A stretch of 64,000 nucleotides of DNA from Xylophilus sp042867185 (GTDB lineage: Bacteria > Pseudomonadota > Gammaproteobacteria > Burkholderiales > Burkholderiaceae_C): the NCBI GenBank assembly GCA_042867185.1, contig JBHZQV010000019.1, positions 30,463 to 94,462 on the forward strand, read 5' to 3'. Each line of letters begins with the position of its first letter. The first letter of the stretch is position 1. The notes below the pieces were generated by a model. It made no database searches. It was not told the origin of the DNA and saw nothing but the letters and a program-made list of their open reading frames with translations. Positions 1-8,777 of this stretch are shown here, piece after piece. The position numbers and the translations under genes were made by a program.

Positions 1-40
1 CCGCGCTGCGCCAGAGCACCACCCTGGACGGGGCCCCCCA

Positions 41-44
<4 letters not shown>
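1..44 (+). CDS. C-terminal end of an upstream gene, probably LptA (partial)
   Basis: The reading frame that begins at base 3 runs for 13 codons (ending L-D-G-A-P-Q) and stops at TGA 42-44. This stop overlaps the ATG of the next gene as ATGA, so the two genes are translationally coupled. In Burkholderiales lptB is normally preceded by lptA, the periplasmic LPS-transport protein. The fragment is too short to identify by sequence, so the name rests on gene order only. Confidence 0.4.
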
Positions 45-850
<806 letters not shown>

Positions 851-908
851 TGGCCGGCGTTTTTTCTTTCAGGGCCGCCGCGGAACCGGCTTTGCCGGGC
901 CGCTGGCT

Positions 909-959
909 GCGCCCCCCTGTGGGGGGTAGGCGTAGCACGGAGTGCGCAGCCTGGGGGGC
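909..959 (+). repeat. Intergenic repeat with CCCCCC/GGGGGG hairpin upstream of rpoN
   Basis: The lptB-rpoN gap holds a short hairpin of C-run, TGT and G-run (912-926), followed by a segment that reappears in reverse complement at 59388-59412, between trpG and trpD (both contain GGAGTGCGCAGC and AGCCTGGGGG). It is therefore a dispersed intergenic repeat and not a regulatory site specific to rpoN. Confidence 0.5.
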
Positions 960-968
960 GAAAGGCCT

Positions 969-2570
969 GTGAAACAAGGGCTTTCCCTCCGAGTCTCGCA
1001 GCACCTGGCGCTGACGCCGCAACTGCAGCAGTCGATCCGGCTGCTGCAGCTGTCCACGCTGGAGCTGAGCCAGGAAGTGGAGCAGATGCTCGACGACAAC
1101 CCGTTCCTGGAAGTGACGCAGGACGAGGCGCCGCGCGAAGAGTTCGGGGTGGCGCAGGCCGATACGCCGGCGCCCGACGAGGGGCCGGCAGCGTCCGAGG
1201 ATGCTCCTTATTCGATAGCGGACAGCCGGGATTCCACCACGGCTGCGGCCACGAACGACGACCCGGCCGCTTCCGATACCGAGCGCAGCGTCGGCGAGGA
1301 CGAGCCCAGCTGGGACGGCGACGGCGGCACCGACACCGCGCCCGACGACGGCGAATGGGGCGGCGATGCGCCGGCCCGCAAGAACAACCTGGGCGACGAC
1401 GGCGAGGTCGATGCGACCGAGCTGGCGCGCGGCCAGGAATCGCTGCAGTCGCACCTGCACCGGCAGGCGCTGTCGCTGCGCCTGTCGCCGCTCGACAGTG
1501 CGGCGCTGCGCTTCCTGATCGAATCCTTGAACGACGATGGCTACCTGGAGGACTCGCTGCCCTCGCTGGCCCTGGGCCTGGCCGGCGCCGGCGAAGAGCA
1601 TGCCGACGACGTGGACGAGCTGGTCCACCGTTTCACCGTCGCCCTGGGCCTGCTGCAGCACCTGGACCCGACCGGCGTCGGCGCCCGCGACCTGCGCGAA
1701 TGCCTGACCCTGCAGCTGCGCGCCCTGCAGGACGCCGGCGACGACGACGCCAGCGACCCCGAGGTGCTCGACGCCGCCCTGCGCATCTGCGCCCAGCCGA
1801 TGGAGCTGCTGGCCCGGCGCGACGTGAAGCGCCTCACCGCGCTCTGCGGCGCCAGCGACGACACCACCCGCACCGCGATGGCGCTGATCGCCCGGCTGGA
1901 GCCCAAGCCGGGCCGCCGCTTCGTCGACGTGGAGCGCAACGTGGTCGTGCCCGACGTGCTGGTGCGCCGCATCGGCCGCGGCACCCAGGTGCGCTTCCAG
2001 GTGCAGCTCAACGGCGATGTGATGCCCCGGCTGCGGGTGCACGACATCTACGCCAACGCGCTGCGCCAGCACAAGGGCCAGAACAGCCAGGCGCTGCAGC
2101 AGCGGCTCCAGGAAGCGCGCTGGTTCATCAAGAACATCCAGCAGCGCTTCGACACCATCCTGCGGGTCTCCAACGCCATCGTCGAGCGGCAGAAGGCCTT
2201 CTTCGTGCACGGCGAGCTGGCGATGCGCCCGCTGGTGCTGCGCGAGATCGCCGACGAGCTGGGCCTGCACGAGTCCACCATCAGCCGCGTCACCACCGCC
2301 AAGTACATGGCCACGCCCTACGGCACCTTCGAGCTGAAGTATTTCTTCGGCTCTGCGCTGGGCACCGAGACCGGCGGCAATGCGTCGAGCACCGCGGTGC
2401 GGGCGCTGATCAAGCAGTTCGTGGCGTCGGAGAGCCCGGCCAAGCCGCTGTCGGACAGCCAGATTTCCGAGATGCTGAAAGAGCAGGGCATCGAATGCGC
2501 CCGCCGCACCGTGGCCAAGTACCGCGAGGCGCTGCGCATCGCGCCGGCCAACCTGCGCAAGGCGCTGTAG
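969..2570 (+). CDS. rpoN: RNA polymerase sigma-54 factor RpoN
   Basis: This sigma factor directs transcription from -24/-12 promoters together with AAA+ activators. I place the start at GTG 969, giving the canonical N terminus MKQGLSLRVSQ; a purine-rich GAAAGG lies just upstream, and the in-frame GTG at 942 only adds a short tail encoded by an intergenic repeat. Region I is the Gln/Leu-rich helix at residues 1-50. It is followed by a long acidic region II (about residues 60-155, rich in D, E and G), the core-binding and HTH domains, and the RpoN box ARRTVAKY close to the C terminus. The protein has 533 residues, slightly longer than usual because of the acidic linker. The hpf/ptsN genes that usually follow rpoN are absent; the next gene is convergent. 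Confidence 0.95.
   Translation: MKQGLSLRVSQHLALTPQLQQSIRLLQLSTLELSQEVEQMLDDNPFLEVTQDEAPREEFGVAQADTPAPDEGPAASEDAPYSIADSRDSTTAAATNDDPAASDTERSVGEDEPSWDGDGGTDTAPDDGEWGGDAPARKNNLGDDGEVDATELARGQESLQSHLHRQALSLRLSPLDSAALRFLIESLNDDGYLEDSLPSLALGLAGAGEEHADDVDELVHRFTVALGLLQHLDPTGVGARDLRECLTLQLRALQDAGDDDASDPEVLDAALRICAQPMELLARRDVKRLTALCGASDDTTRTAMALIARLEPKPGRRFVDVERNVVVPDVLVRRIGRGTQVRFQVQLNGDVMPRLRVHDIYANALRQHKGQNSQALQQRLQEARWFIKNIQQRFDTILRVSNAIVERQKAFFVHGELAMRPLVLREIADELGLHESTISRVTTAKYMATPYGTFELKYFFGSALGTETGGNASSTAVRALIKQFVASESPAKPLSDSQISEMLKEQGIECARRTVAKYREALRIAPANLRKAL
1203..1230 (+). repeat. Possible degenerate copy of the GCTAN8ATAGC repeat inside rpoN
   Basis: The segment resembles the left half of the element in thiL (7274): about 20 of 27 positions agree, including GATAGC and GCCGG. 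It lies in the acidic, variable region II of sigma-54 and would encode the stretch around YSIADSR. The right-hand part of the element is not recognisable, so this may be coincidence. Confidence 0.3.
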
Positions 2571-2572
2571 GG

Positions 2573-2603
2573 GGCAGGCGGCAGCCGGCGCGCGCCGCCT
2601 GCC
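2573..2603. terminator. Strong hairpin between convergent rpoN and aldehyde dehydrogenase genes
   Basis: A perfect 10-bp stem (GGCAGGCGGC at 2573-2582 paired with GCCGCCTGCC at 2594-2603) lies between two convergent stop codons. There is no T-run, so it is not a classical intrinsic terminator, but its position suggests it separates the two transcripts. Confidence 0.5.
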
Positions 2604-2618
2604 GCGCGGCGCCGCCGG

Positions 2619-4070
2619 TCAGAACGGGTAGTGCCGCTCGCCCATCTGCAGCGTGATCCAGCGCAGCTCGGTGAACGCCTCGATGCCCGCCTTGCCGCCG
2701 AAGCGGCCCCAGCCCGAATCCTTCACCCCGCCGAAGGGCATCTGCGCCTCGTCGTGCACCGTGGGGCCGTTGACGTGGCAGATGCCCGACTCGATCCGGC
2801 GCGCCACCTGCCAGGCCCGGGCCACGTCGCGGCCGAACACCGCGGCCGAGAGGCCGAAGGGGTTGTCGTTGGCGCAGGCGATGGCCGCCTCGGTGCCGTC
2901 CACCCGCACGATCGGCTTGACCGGGCCGAAGGATTCCTCGTGGTAGATCCGCATCTCGCGGGTGACGTGGTCGAGCACGGTGGCGGGCATCAGGGTGCTG
3001 TCGGCCTTGCCGCCGCAGAGCAGGGTGGCGCCCTTGGCCAGCGCGTCGTCGATCATGCGGTTGCAGCGCTCGACCGTCGCCATGTCCACCACCGAGCCCA
3101 GCACCACCGGGCCCTGGCGCGGGTCGCCCAGCGGCAGGGTGCGGGCCTTGGCGGCGAAGGCGTCGGCAAAGGCGTCGGCCACCTTCGCATCGACCACGAT
3201 CCGCTCGGTCGACATGCAGATCTGGCCCGAGTTGGCGAAGGAGCCGAAGGCGGCGGCATCGACCGCGGCGGCGATGTCGGCATCGTCCAGCACCACGAAG
3301 GGTGCCTTGCCGCCCAGCTCCAGCACCGCGGGCTTCAGGTACCGGGCGCAGGTCTGGGCGATCAGCCGTCCGACGTGGGTGGAGCCGGTGAAATTGACCC
3401 GCCGCAGCGCGGGGTGGGCCACCATCGCCTCGACCACCGCGGCCGCGTCGGCCGGCGCGTTGGTGACGAAGTTGACGACGCCCGGCGGCAGGCCGGCCTC
3501 CTGCAGCGCCTCGACGATCAAGCCGTGGGTCCGCGGGCAGAGTTCGGAGCCCTTCAGCACCACCGTGTTGCCGCAGGCCAGCGGCGTGGCGATGGCGCGC
3601 ACGCCCAGGATCACCGGCGCGTTCCAGGGCGCGATGCCCAGCACCACGCCCGCCGGCTGGCGCACCGCCAGCGACAGGCTGCCCGGCACGTCCGACGGGA
3701 TCTGCTCGCCGCCCACCTGGGTGGTGAGGGCTGCGGCCTCCAGCAGCATGCCGGCGGCCAGGTGCACGTTGAAGCCGGCCCACATGCCGGAGGCGCCGGT
3801 CTCGGCGGCCATCGCGGCGGCGAACGCGTCGCCCTTGGCCTCCAGCGCGGCCGAGGCCTTCATCAGCAGCGCGCGGCGGGCGCCGGGGCCCAGCGCGGCC
3901 CAGGCGGGGAAGGCCTGCGCCGCCGCATCGACCGCGGCACGGGCATCGTCGGGCGTGGCGGCCGGGGCGGTGGTCGCCACCTGGCCGTCGAGCGGGTTCT
4001 TGCGGGTGAAGGTGGCGCCGTTGCCGGCGGGCCGGGGCTGGCCGCCGATGAGCATGGAAATGGTGGACAT
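2619..4070 (-). CDS. NAD(P)-dependent aldehyde dehydrogenase (vanillin/salicylaldehyde type)
   Basis: This enzyme oxidises an aldehyde to its acid. It has 483 residues, the normal family length. Visible motifs are the Rossmann segment with PWNAP and the following Lys in VVLKGSE, the substrate glycines in FTGSTHVG, the general-base Glu in LELGGKAP, and the catalytic Cys in the SGQICMST segment. Overall resemblance is to aromatic aldehyde dehydrogenases (vanillin, salicylaldehyde, benzaldehyde), but the exact substrate cannot be read from sequence. It stands alone, convergent with rpoN, and has no catabolic operon around it. Confidence 0.85.
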   Translation of the reverse strand: MSTISMLIGGQPRPAGNGATFTRKNPLDGQVATTAPAATPDDARAAVDAAAQAFPAWAALGPGARRALLMKASAALEAKGDAFAAAMAAETGASGMWAGFNVHLAAGMLLEAAALTTQVGGEQIPSDVPGSLSLAVRQPAGVVLGIAPWNAPVILGVRAIATPLACGNTVVLKGSELCPRTHGLIVEALQEAGLPPGVVNFVTNAPADAAAVVEAMVAHPALRRVNFTGSTHVGRLIAQTCARYLKPAVLELGGKAPFVVLDDADIAAAVDAAAFGSFANSGQICMSTERIVVDAKVADAFADAFAAKARTLPLGDPRQGPVVLGSVVDMATVERCNRMIDDALAKGATLLCGGKADSTLMPATVLDHVTREMRIYHEESFGPVKPIVRVDGTEAAIACANDNPFGLSAAVFGRDVARAWQVARRIESGICHVNGPTVHDEAQMPFGGVKDSGWGRFGGKAGIEAFTELRWITLQMGERHYPF

Positions 4071-4270
4071 GGGCCGGGTCTCCTGGGTGGACGAAATCTG
4101 CGAGGGGTGCCCCCCATGCTATGCAGCCGCGCCGTGGCCGGCTTGACTGGGAGCGCAGGCCGGCATGTCCCACGGCGCAACCCGGCAGGGGGAAACCCCG
4201 GGGGGCAGGGCGGGCGTGTCGCCCGGTCGGCCTGCGGGCCACCCCCGCCGGGGGCGCCGGCCCCGGCGGA

Positions 4271-5284
4271 TCAGAACCCTTCCAGCACCACCTTGCCCCG
4301 CGCCCTGCCGCTCTCCAGCAGCGCGTGCGCCCGCGCGAGGTTGGCGGCGTCGATCGTGCCGAAGTGCTCGGCCAGGGTGGTGCGCACCCGCCCGGCATCG
4401 ACCAGGGCCGCCACCTCGGCCAGCAGGCGGCCCTGCTCGGCGATGTCGGGCGTGTCGAAGATCGGCCGGGTGAACATCAGCTCCCAGTGCAGCGAGAGCG
4501 CCTTGCGCTTGAGGGCGGTGACGTCCAGCGCGTCCATGTCGTCGATCAGGCCCAGCCTGCCCTGCGGCTTCAGGGCCTCGACGATCTGGGCGTAGTGGTG
4601 CTGGGTGTGCGTCAGGCTGGCGACCAGGTCGACTTCGGGGATGCCGGCGGCGCGCAGTTCCTCGGCCAGCGGCTTGCCATGGTCGATGACCACGTGCGCG
4701 CCCAGGTCCAGGCACCACTGCCGCGTCTCGGGCCGCGAGGCGGTCGCCACCACCCGCAGCTGCGTCAGGGTGCGGGCCAGCTGCACCAGGATCGAGCCGA
4801 CGCCGCCCGCCCCGCCGACCACCAGCAGCGTCTGCCCGGCGCCGCCGCCCTTCGGCACGCCCAGGCGGTCGAACAGCAGCTCGTACGCGGTGATCGTCGT
4901 CAGCGGCAGGGCGGCGGCCTGCGCGTCGTCGAGCGTGGCGGGGGCCAGGGCGGCGATGCGGGCATCGACCGCGTGCAGCTCGCTGTTGCAGCCGGGCCGG
5001 ACGATGGAGCCGGCGTAGTACACCCGGTCGCCGGCCCGGAAGCCCTGCACCTCGGCGCCGACGGCCTCGACGGTGCCCACCGCGTCCCAGCCGAGCACCT
5101 TGGCGTCGCTGCCTTCGGCCGGCGCGGTGCTGCGCCGCACCTTGGTATCGACCGGGTTGACCGACACCGCCCGCACCCGCACCAGCAGGTCGCGCGGGCC
5201 GGGCGTCGGGTCGGGCAGCCGGAGGTCTTCGAGCGCGGCCGGGTCGGTGATCGGGAGGGGATGGCGGTAGCCGACGGCTTTCAT
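4271..5284 (-). CDS. Zinc-binding alcohol dehydrogenase family protein / quinone oxidoreductase-like
   Basis: A 337-residue medium-chain dehydrogenase/reductase beginning MKAVGYRHPLPI. The N-terminal GroES-like fold contains the VNPVDTKVR segment, and the NADPH-binding Rossmann motif is VVGGAGGVGSI. The Cys ligands of the structural zinc are not evident, as in the quinone-oxidoreductase branch, so it probably acts without zinc on quinones or small carbonyls. The open frame extends upstream to 5629, but the family start is at 5284. It is divergent from an AraC-type gene that may control it. Confidence 0.85.
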   Translation of the reverse strand: MKAVGYRHPLPITDPAALEDLRLPDPTPGPRDLLVRVRAVSVNPVDTKVRRSTAPAEGSDAKVLGWDAVGTVEAVGAEVQGFRAGDRVYYAGSIVRPGCNSELHAVDARIAALAPATLDDAQAAALPLTTITAYELLFDRLGVPKGGGAGQTLLVVGGAGGVGSILVQLARTLTQLRVVATASRPETRQWCLDLGAHVVIDHGKPLAEELRAAGIPEVDLVASLTHTQHHYAQIVEALKPQGRLGLIDDMDALDVTALKRKALSLHWELMFTRPIFDTPDIAEQGRLLAEVAALVDAGRVRTTLAEHFGTIDAANLARAHALLESGRARGKVVLEGF

Positions 5285-5510
5285 GGCGGGTCCTGAGGGG
5301 GGGGGGAGTGGTGGATGCCGCCATCGTGGGAGGGCGGCACCGATGCGGCGAGCCCTGCGCGGGCCCCCTGATTTCAGCCGAAGTTCGAAGACCCCGCCGA
5401 CCCGGGGGGTGGCGCAGCGTGCGCCCGGCCGACCCTGCCGGCCCCGGGGTTTGACCCGGGCGCGCCGGGCGGGCCGCTCCGCATAATGCACCGAGCACCC
5501 CCCCGCCGCC

Positions 5511-6470
5511 ATGCCCGCCCCGCACCATTTCTCCACCGACCACGTCGCGCCGCGCGAGCGGGCGCCGCTGTGGTGCGAATGGATCGGCCGGCACTTCGGC
5601 GGCCTGCGGACCGACCTGTACGGCGACACCGACTTCGACGGCCACCTGCAGGCCGCGCAGGCCGGCGAGGTGGTCCTGACCCGGCTGGAGGCCGACCGCC
5701 ACCGGGTGCTGCGCAGCGACGACCAGGCCCGGCGCAGCGAGGCCGGCTACCTGAAGATCATCGCCCCCTGGCAGGGCCGTGCGCACGTCGAGCAACACGG
5801 CCGCAGCGCCTGCGTGCAGGAGGGCGGCTGGGCGATCTACGACACCACCCGCCCCTATGCGGTGGCCAACCCCGACCGCTCCGACCACCTGATCGTGATG
5901 CTGCCGCTGCACCGGTTCGCCGGCAGCGCCGCGCAGACCGCCGCGGCCCTGGCCCGCCCCGTGGGCGGCGCCGCCGGCATCTCCCGCGTGGCGCTGCAGG
6001 CGATGCGCAGCACCTACCAGGAGCTGCCCCACATGGGCGCCGAGCCGGCGCACGGCGCGGGCGAGCTGATCCTGCAGCTGGTCCAGCTCTCGCTGCAGGA
6101 GGCGGCCGGCCGGCCCGGCCCCGACGCCCGGCGCGCCGCCCTGCAGGACCGCATCCGCCTGCTGGTGGGCCAGCAGCTGCGCGACCCGGCGCTCAGCATC
6201 GAGCGCATCGCCCTGGCACTCCAGTGCAGCAAGCGGCAGCTGCACCACGCCTTCTCGGCCGGCGACGACGGTACCCTGGCCGGCTACATCGTCCGCCAGC
6301 GCATCGAGGCCTGCATGCGCGACCTGCGCTCGCCCGCCCACGCTCACCGCACCGCCACCGCGATCGCGCTGGGCTGGGGCTTCAACAGCAGCGCCCATTT
6401 CAGCCGCGCGTTTCGGCAGCACACCGGCCAGGCGCCGTCGGCGTTCCGGCAGCGGCGGCCGGGCGGCTGA
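5511..6470 (+). CDS. AraC-family transcriptional regulator
   Basis: A 319-residue protein with an N-terminal ligand-sensing domain of the AraC-binding-like type (the RSEAGYLKIIAPWQGRA and GGWAIYDTTRPY segments are typical of FeaR-like regulators) and a C-terminal pair of helix-turn-helix motifs at about residues 215-310, ending with the family signature GWGFNSSAHFSRAFRQHTG. It is divergent from the oxidoreductase gene at 4271-5284 with 226 bases between them, the usual arrangement for a regulator and its target; this pairing is inference. Confidence 0.88.
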   Translation: MPAPHHFSTDHVAPRERAPLWCEWIGRHFGGLRTDLYGDTDFDGHLQAAQAGEVVLTRLEADRHRVLRSDDQARRSEAGYLKIIAPWQGRAHVEQHGRSACVQEGGWAIYDTTRPYAVANPDRSDHLIVMLPLHRFAGSAAQTAAALARPVGGAAGISRVALQAMRSTYQELPHMGAEPAHGAGELILQLVQLSLQEAAGRPGPDARRAALQDRIRLLVGQQLRDPALSIERIALALQCSKRQLHHAFSAGDDGTLAGYIVRQRIEACMRDLRSPAHAHRTATAIALGWGFNSSAHFSRAFRQHTGQAPSAFRQRRPGG

Positions 6471-6486
6471 GCGGCTCGCCGCGTCG

Positions 6487-6535
6487 CACGGCACGGCACC
6501 GCACCGTGCCGTGCCGTGCCGTGCCGTGCCGTGCC
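6487..6535 (+). repeat. GTGCC pentanucleotide repeat forming a hairpin upstream of thiL
   Basis: Six perfect GTGCC units (6506-6535) follow a complementary CACGGCACGGCAC stretch (from 6487). The RNA would fold into a long GC hairpin 40 bases before the thiL start and just after the AraC-type stop. It may terminate the upstream transcript. The repeat number could vary by slippage. Confidence 0.7.
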
Positions 6536-6577
6536 CCGGCGCGACTATCCTCGTCCCCTTTTGCCGCGACCGCACCC

Positions 6578-7552
6578 ATGGGCGAATTCGACCTGATCCA
6601 GCGCTATTTCAAACGCCCCGCCCGGCGCTCGCCCCTCGGCGTGGGGGACGACTGCGCGCTGCTCGCGCCCGGTCCCGGCATGCAGCTGGCGGTGTCGTCG
6701 GACATGCTGGTCGAGGGCCGGCATTTCCTCTCGACGGTCGATCCGGTGCGCCTCGGCCACAAGGCGCTGGCGGTCAACCTGAGCGACCTGGCCGCCTGCG
6801 GCGCCGAGCCGCTCGCCTTCACCCTGGCGCTGTCGCTGCCGGCGGTGGACGAGGCCTGGCTGGCCGGCTTCTCGCAGGGCCTGCTGGCGCTGGCCGACGC
6901 GCACGGCTGCGACCTGGTCGGCGGCGACACCACCCGCGGCGCTCTCAACATCTGCATCACCGTCTTCGGCGAGGTGCCCGCCGGCCAGGCCCTGCTGCGC
7001 AGCGGCGCACGGGTGGGCGACGACCTGTGGGTCAGCGGCACCCTGGGCGACGCCCGGCTGGCGCTGGAGGTCTTCCGCGGCACGCTGGACGTGCCCGCCG
7101 AAACCTTCGCCGCCGCCCGCCTGCGGATGGAAGCGCCCACCCCCCGCGTCGCCCTGGGCACCGCGCTGCGCGGCATCGCCACCAGCGCGGTCGACATCAG
7201 CGACGGCCTGCTGGGCGACCTGGGCCATGTGCTGCGCGCCAGCGGCGTCGGCGCGACGATCGATACCTCGGTTGCTACTGATTTGATAGCTGGTGGCCGG
7301 CACGGATCGCCGGCTGCAGGCCTTTTTTCTTCGGAACAGCGGCTGGAGCTGGTGCTGGCGGGGGGCGACGACTACGAGCTGGCCTTCACCGCGCCGGCCG
7401 CTGTGGCCGACCGGGTGCGGGCCGCCGGCGCGGCCAGCGGAACGCCGGTCACCCGCATTGGGTCGGTCGTGGCCGGCAGCGGCGTGCAGTTGCGGGACGG
7501 GGCGGGCGCGGCGGTGGACGGGCGCTTCGCGTCGTTCGACCATTTCGCCTGA
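6578..7552 (+). CDS. thiL: Thiamine-monophosphate kinase ThiL
   Basis: This enzyme phosphorylates thiamine monophosphate to the active cofactor thiamine diphosphate. The start MGEFDLIQRYF is the family N terminus; GVGDDCALL and SSDMLVEGRHF form the ATP/Mg site, DLAACGAEP and GGDTTRG are further signatures, and VDISDGLLGDLGH and GGDDYELAF are in the second half. It has 324 residues. Around residues 232-252 the normally variable loop is encoded by a complete copy of a dispersed 55-bp repeat (7274-7328). In related bacteria thiL is followed by pgpA and pncC; here those genes lie 8 kb away, and map is convergent with it. Confidence 0.95.
   Translation: MGEFDLIQRYFKRPARRSPLGVGDDCALLAPGPGMQLAVSSDMLVEGRHFLSTVDPVRLGHKALAVNLSDLAACGAEPLAFTLALSLPAVDEAWLAGFSQGLLALADAHGCDLVGGDTTRGALNICITVFGEVPAGQALLRSGARVGDDLWVSGTLGDARLALEVFRGTLDVPAETFAAARLRMEAPTPRVALGTALRGIATSAVDISDGLLGDLGHVLRASGVGATIDTSVATDLIAGGRHGSPAAGLFSSEQRLELVLAGGDDYELAFTAPAAVADRVRAAGAASGTPVTRIGSVVAGSGVQLRDGAGAAVDGRFASFDHFA
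7274..7328 (+). repeat. GCTAN8ATAGC repeat element within thiL
   Basis: The sequence runs GCTACTGATTTGATAGC, then a GGCCGG...CCGGCTGC hairpin and GGCCTTTTTTC. It matches the intergenic copies at 56531 and 62226, and in reverse those at 45197 and 51184, yet it is read in frame as part of ThiL (segment DLIAGGRHGSPAAGLF). Confidence 0.75.
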
Positions 7553-7582
7553 CCCGGCCCCGCCTCGGGGAATGCCGCGCGG

Positions 7583-8386
7583 CTAGCGCGGCACGATCGC
7601 CGGGTAGCCGCCGTCGCCGTCCGGCCACGGCGTCAGCACCTCGCAACCGTCGGACGTAACGGCCACCATGTGCTCCCACTGGGCGGACAGCGACCGGTCC
7701 TTCGTCACCACCGTCCAGCCGTCGGCCAGGGTCTTCGTCTCGCGCCGGCCGGCGTTGAGCATCGGCTCGATGGTGAAGACCATGCCCGGTTCCAGCCGCA
7801 GGCCCTCGCCGCGGCGGCCGTAGTGCAGCACCTGCGGTTCGTCGTGGTAGGTGGTGCCGATGCCGTGGCCGCAGAACTCGCGCACCACCGAGAAATGCTC
7901 CCGGTGCGCGACCGACTGGATCGCGTGGCCCACGTCGCCCAGCGTGGCGCCGGGGCGCACCTGGCGGATGCCGGCGGCCAGCGCCTCCCAGGTGGTGGCG
8001 ACCAGCCGGCGCGCCAGGGTGCTCGGCTCGCCGACGAAGAACATCCGGCTGGTGTCGCCGAACCAGCCGTCGTGGACCAGGGCCACGTCGATGTTGACGA
8101 TGTCGCCCTTCTTCAGGATCTTGTCGGCCGACGGGATGCCGTGGCACACCACCTGGTTGACCGAGGTGAGGATCGTCTTGGGATAGTCCTGGTAGCCGAG
8201 GTTGGCGGGCGTGGCGCCCAGCACGTCCACGATGTGGTCGTGGCAGATCCGGTCGAGCGCCTCGGTGCTGACGCCGGGCCGCACATGCGGCGCGACCACC
8301 GCCAGCACCCCGGCCGCCAGCCGGCCGGCGGTGCGGGCCTGGGCGATCTCGGCGGGCGTGCGGATCGGGACGTAGTGGCCCCTCAT
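7583..8386 (-). CDS. map: Type I methionine aminopeptidase
   Basis: This protein removes the initiator Met from nascent proteins. The five metal ligands are all present: Asp100 and Asp111 (NIDVALVHDGWFGD), His174 (GHGIGTTYH), Glu207 (FTIEPML) and Glu238 (WEHMV); substrate His82 is in VVCHGIP. At 267 residues it is the normal length for a type I enzyme. Its start overlaps the stop of the ParD-like gene by 4 bases, so the two are co-translated. The usual housekeeping map lies next to rpsB, so this may be a second, accessory copy, which cannot be decided from this window. Confidence 0.95.
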   Translation of the reverse strand: MRGHYVPIRTPAEIAQARTAGRLAAGVLAVVAPHVRPGVSTEALDRICHDHIVDVLGATPANLGYQDYPKTILTSVNQVVCHGIPSADKILKKGDIVNIDVALVHDGWFGDTSRMFFVGEPSTLARRLVATTWEALAAGIRQVRPGATLGDVGHAIQSVAHREHFSVVREFCGHGIGTTYHDEPQVLHYGRRGEGLRLEPGMVFTIEPMLNAGRRETKTLADGWTVVTKDRSLSAQWEHMVAVTSDGCEVLTPWPDGDGGYPAIVPR

Positions 8387-8637
8387 GCCGCGCGTTTCAC
8401 CGCCGGGGCGATGGCCGGCACGGCGGGTGGCACCACAGTGTCCAGGTCGACACCGCCCGCCTGCTCCGCCCGGATCAGCCACTGGCTGATGTCCCGGTGG
8501 TTCAGGTCGGGATGCAGCTCCGACAGCATGCCGACCCGCATCCAGTGCTCGGCCTGCGCGTTGATCGAACGGCCCAATGCGTTGCCGGCCACCCGCAGGT
8601 CGGCGTGCATGCGGTCGGAAATTTTGACGATACCCAT
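8383..8637 (-). CDS. ParD-like antitoxin-family protein
   Basis: An 84-residue protein whose first half (VKISDRMHADLRVAGNALGRSINAQAEHW) looks like a ribbon-helix-helix DNA-binding domain of the ParD-like family. No ParE-type toxin is next to it; the ORF instead overlaps map by ATGA. It may act as a small transcriptional regulator of the two-gene unit. The upstream region includes ATACGAAACGTAT at 8648-8660, an inverted repeat ATACG/CGTAT-like site suitable for an RHH repressor. Confidence 0.75.
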   Translation of the reverse strand: MGIVKISDRMHADLRVAGNALGRSINAQAEHWMRVGMLSELHPDLNHRDISQWLIRAEQAGGVDLDTVVPPAVPAIAPAVKRAA

Positions 8638-8777
8638 GCGCCGATCTTATACGAAACGTATATGGATCGTATGGTCCGCGGGTGTTTGCGATGTGCGATG
8701 TACGGGCCCGCGGCAGGCGTGCGGCCGGCCGGCCGGGGTGGCGACGGACGCTTCCCGGGCGGCGGTGTCGGCAGGGA

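Noticed and set aside
936..968. GTG 942 as the rpoN start
   Set aside because: It would add nine residues from a dispersed repeat; GTG 969 gives the canonical MKQGLSL N terminus with its own ribosome-binding site.
4119..6575. 818-codon minus-strand frame
   Set aside because: Overlaps the AraC-type and dehydrogenase genes in other frames; composition is not protein-like.
6540..6577. TPP riboswitch upstream of thiL
   Set aside because: The characteristic thi-box CTGAGA motif was not found; only a pentamer hairpin is present.
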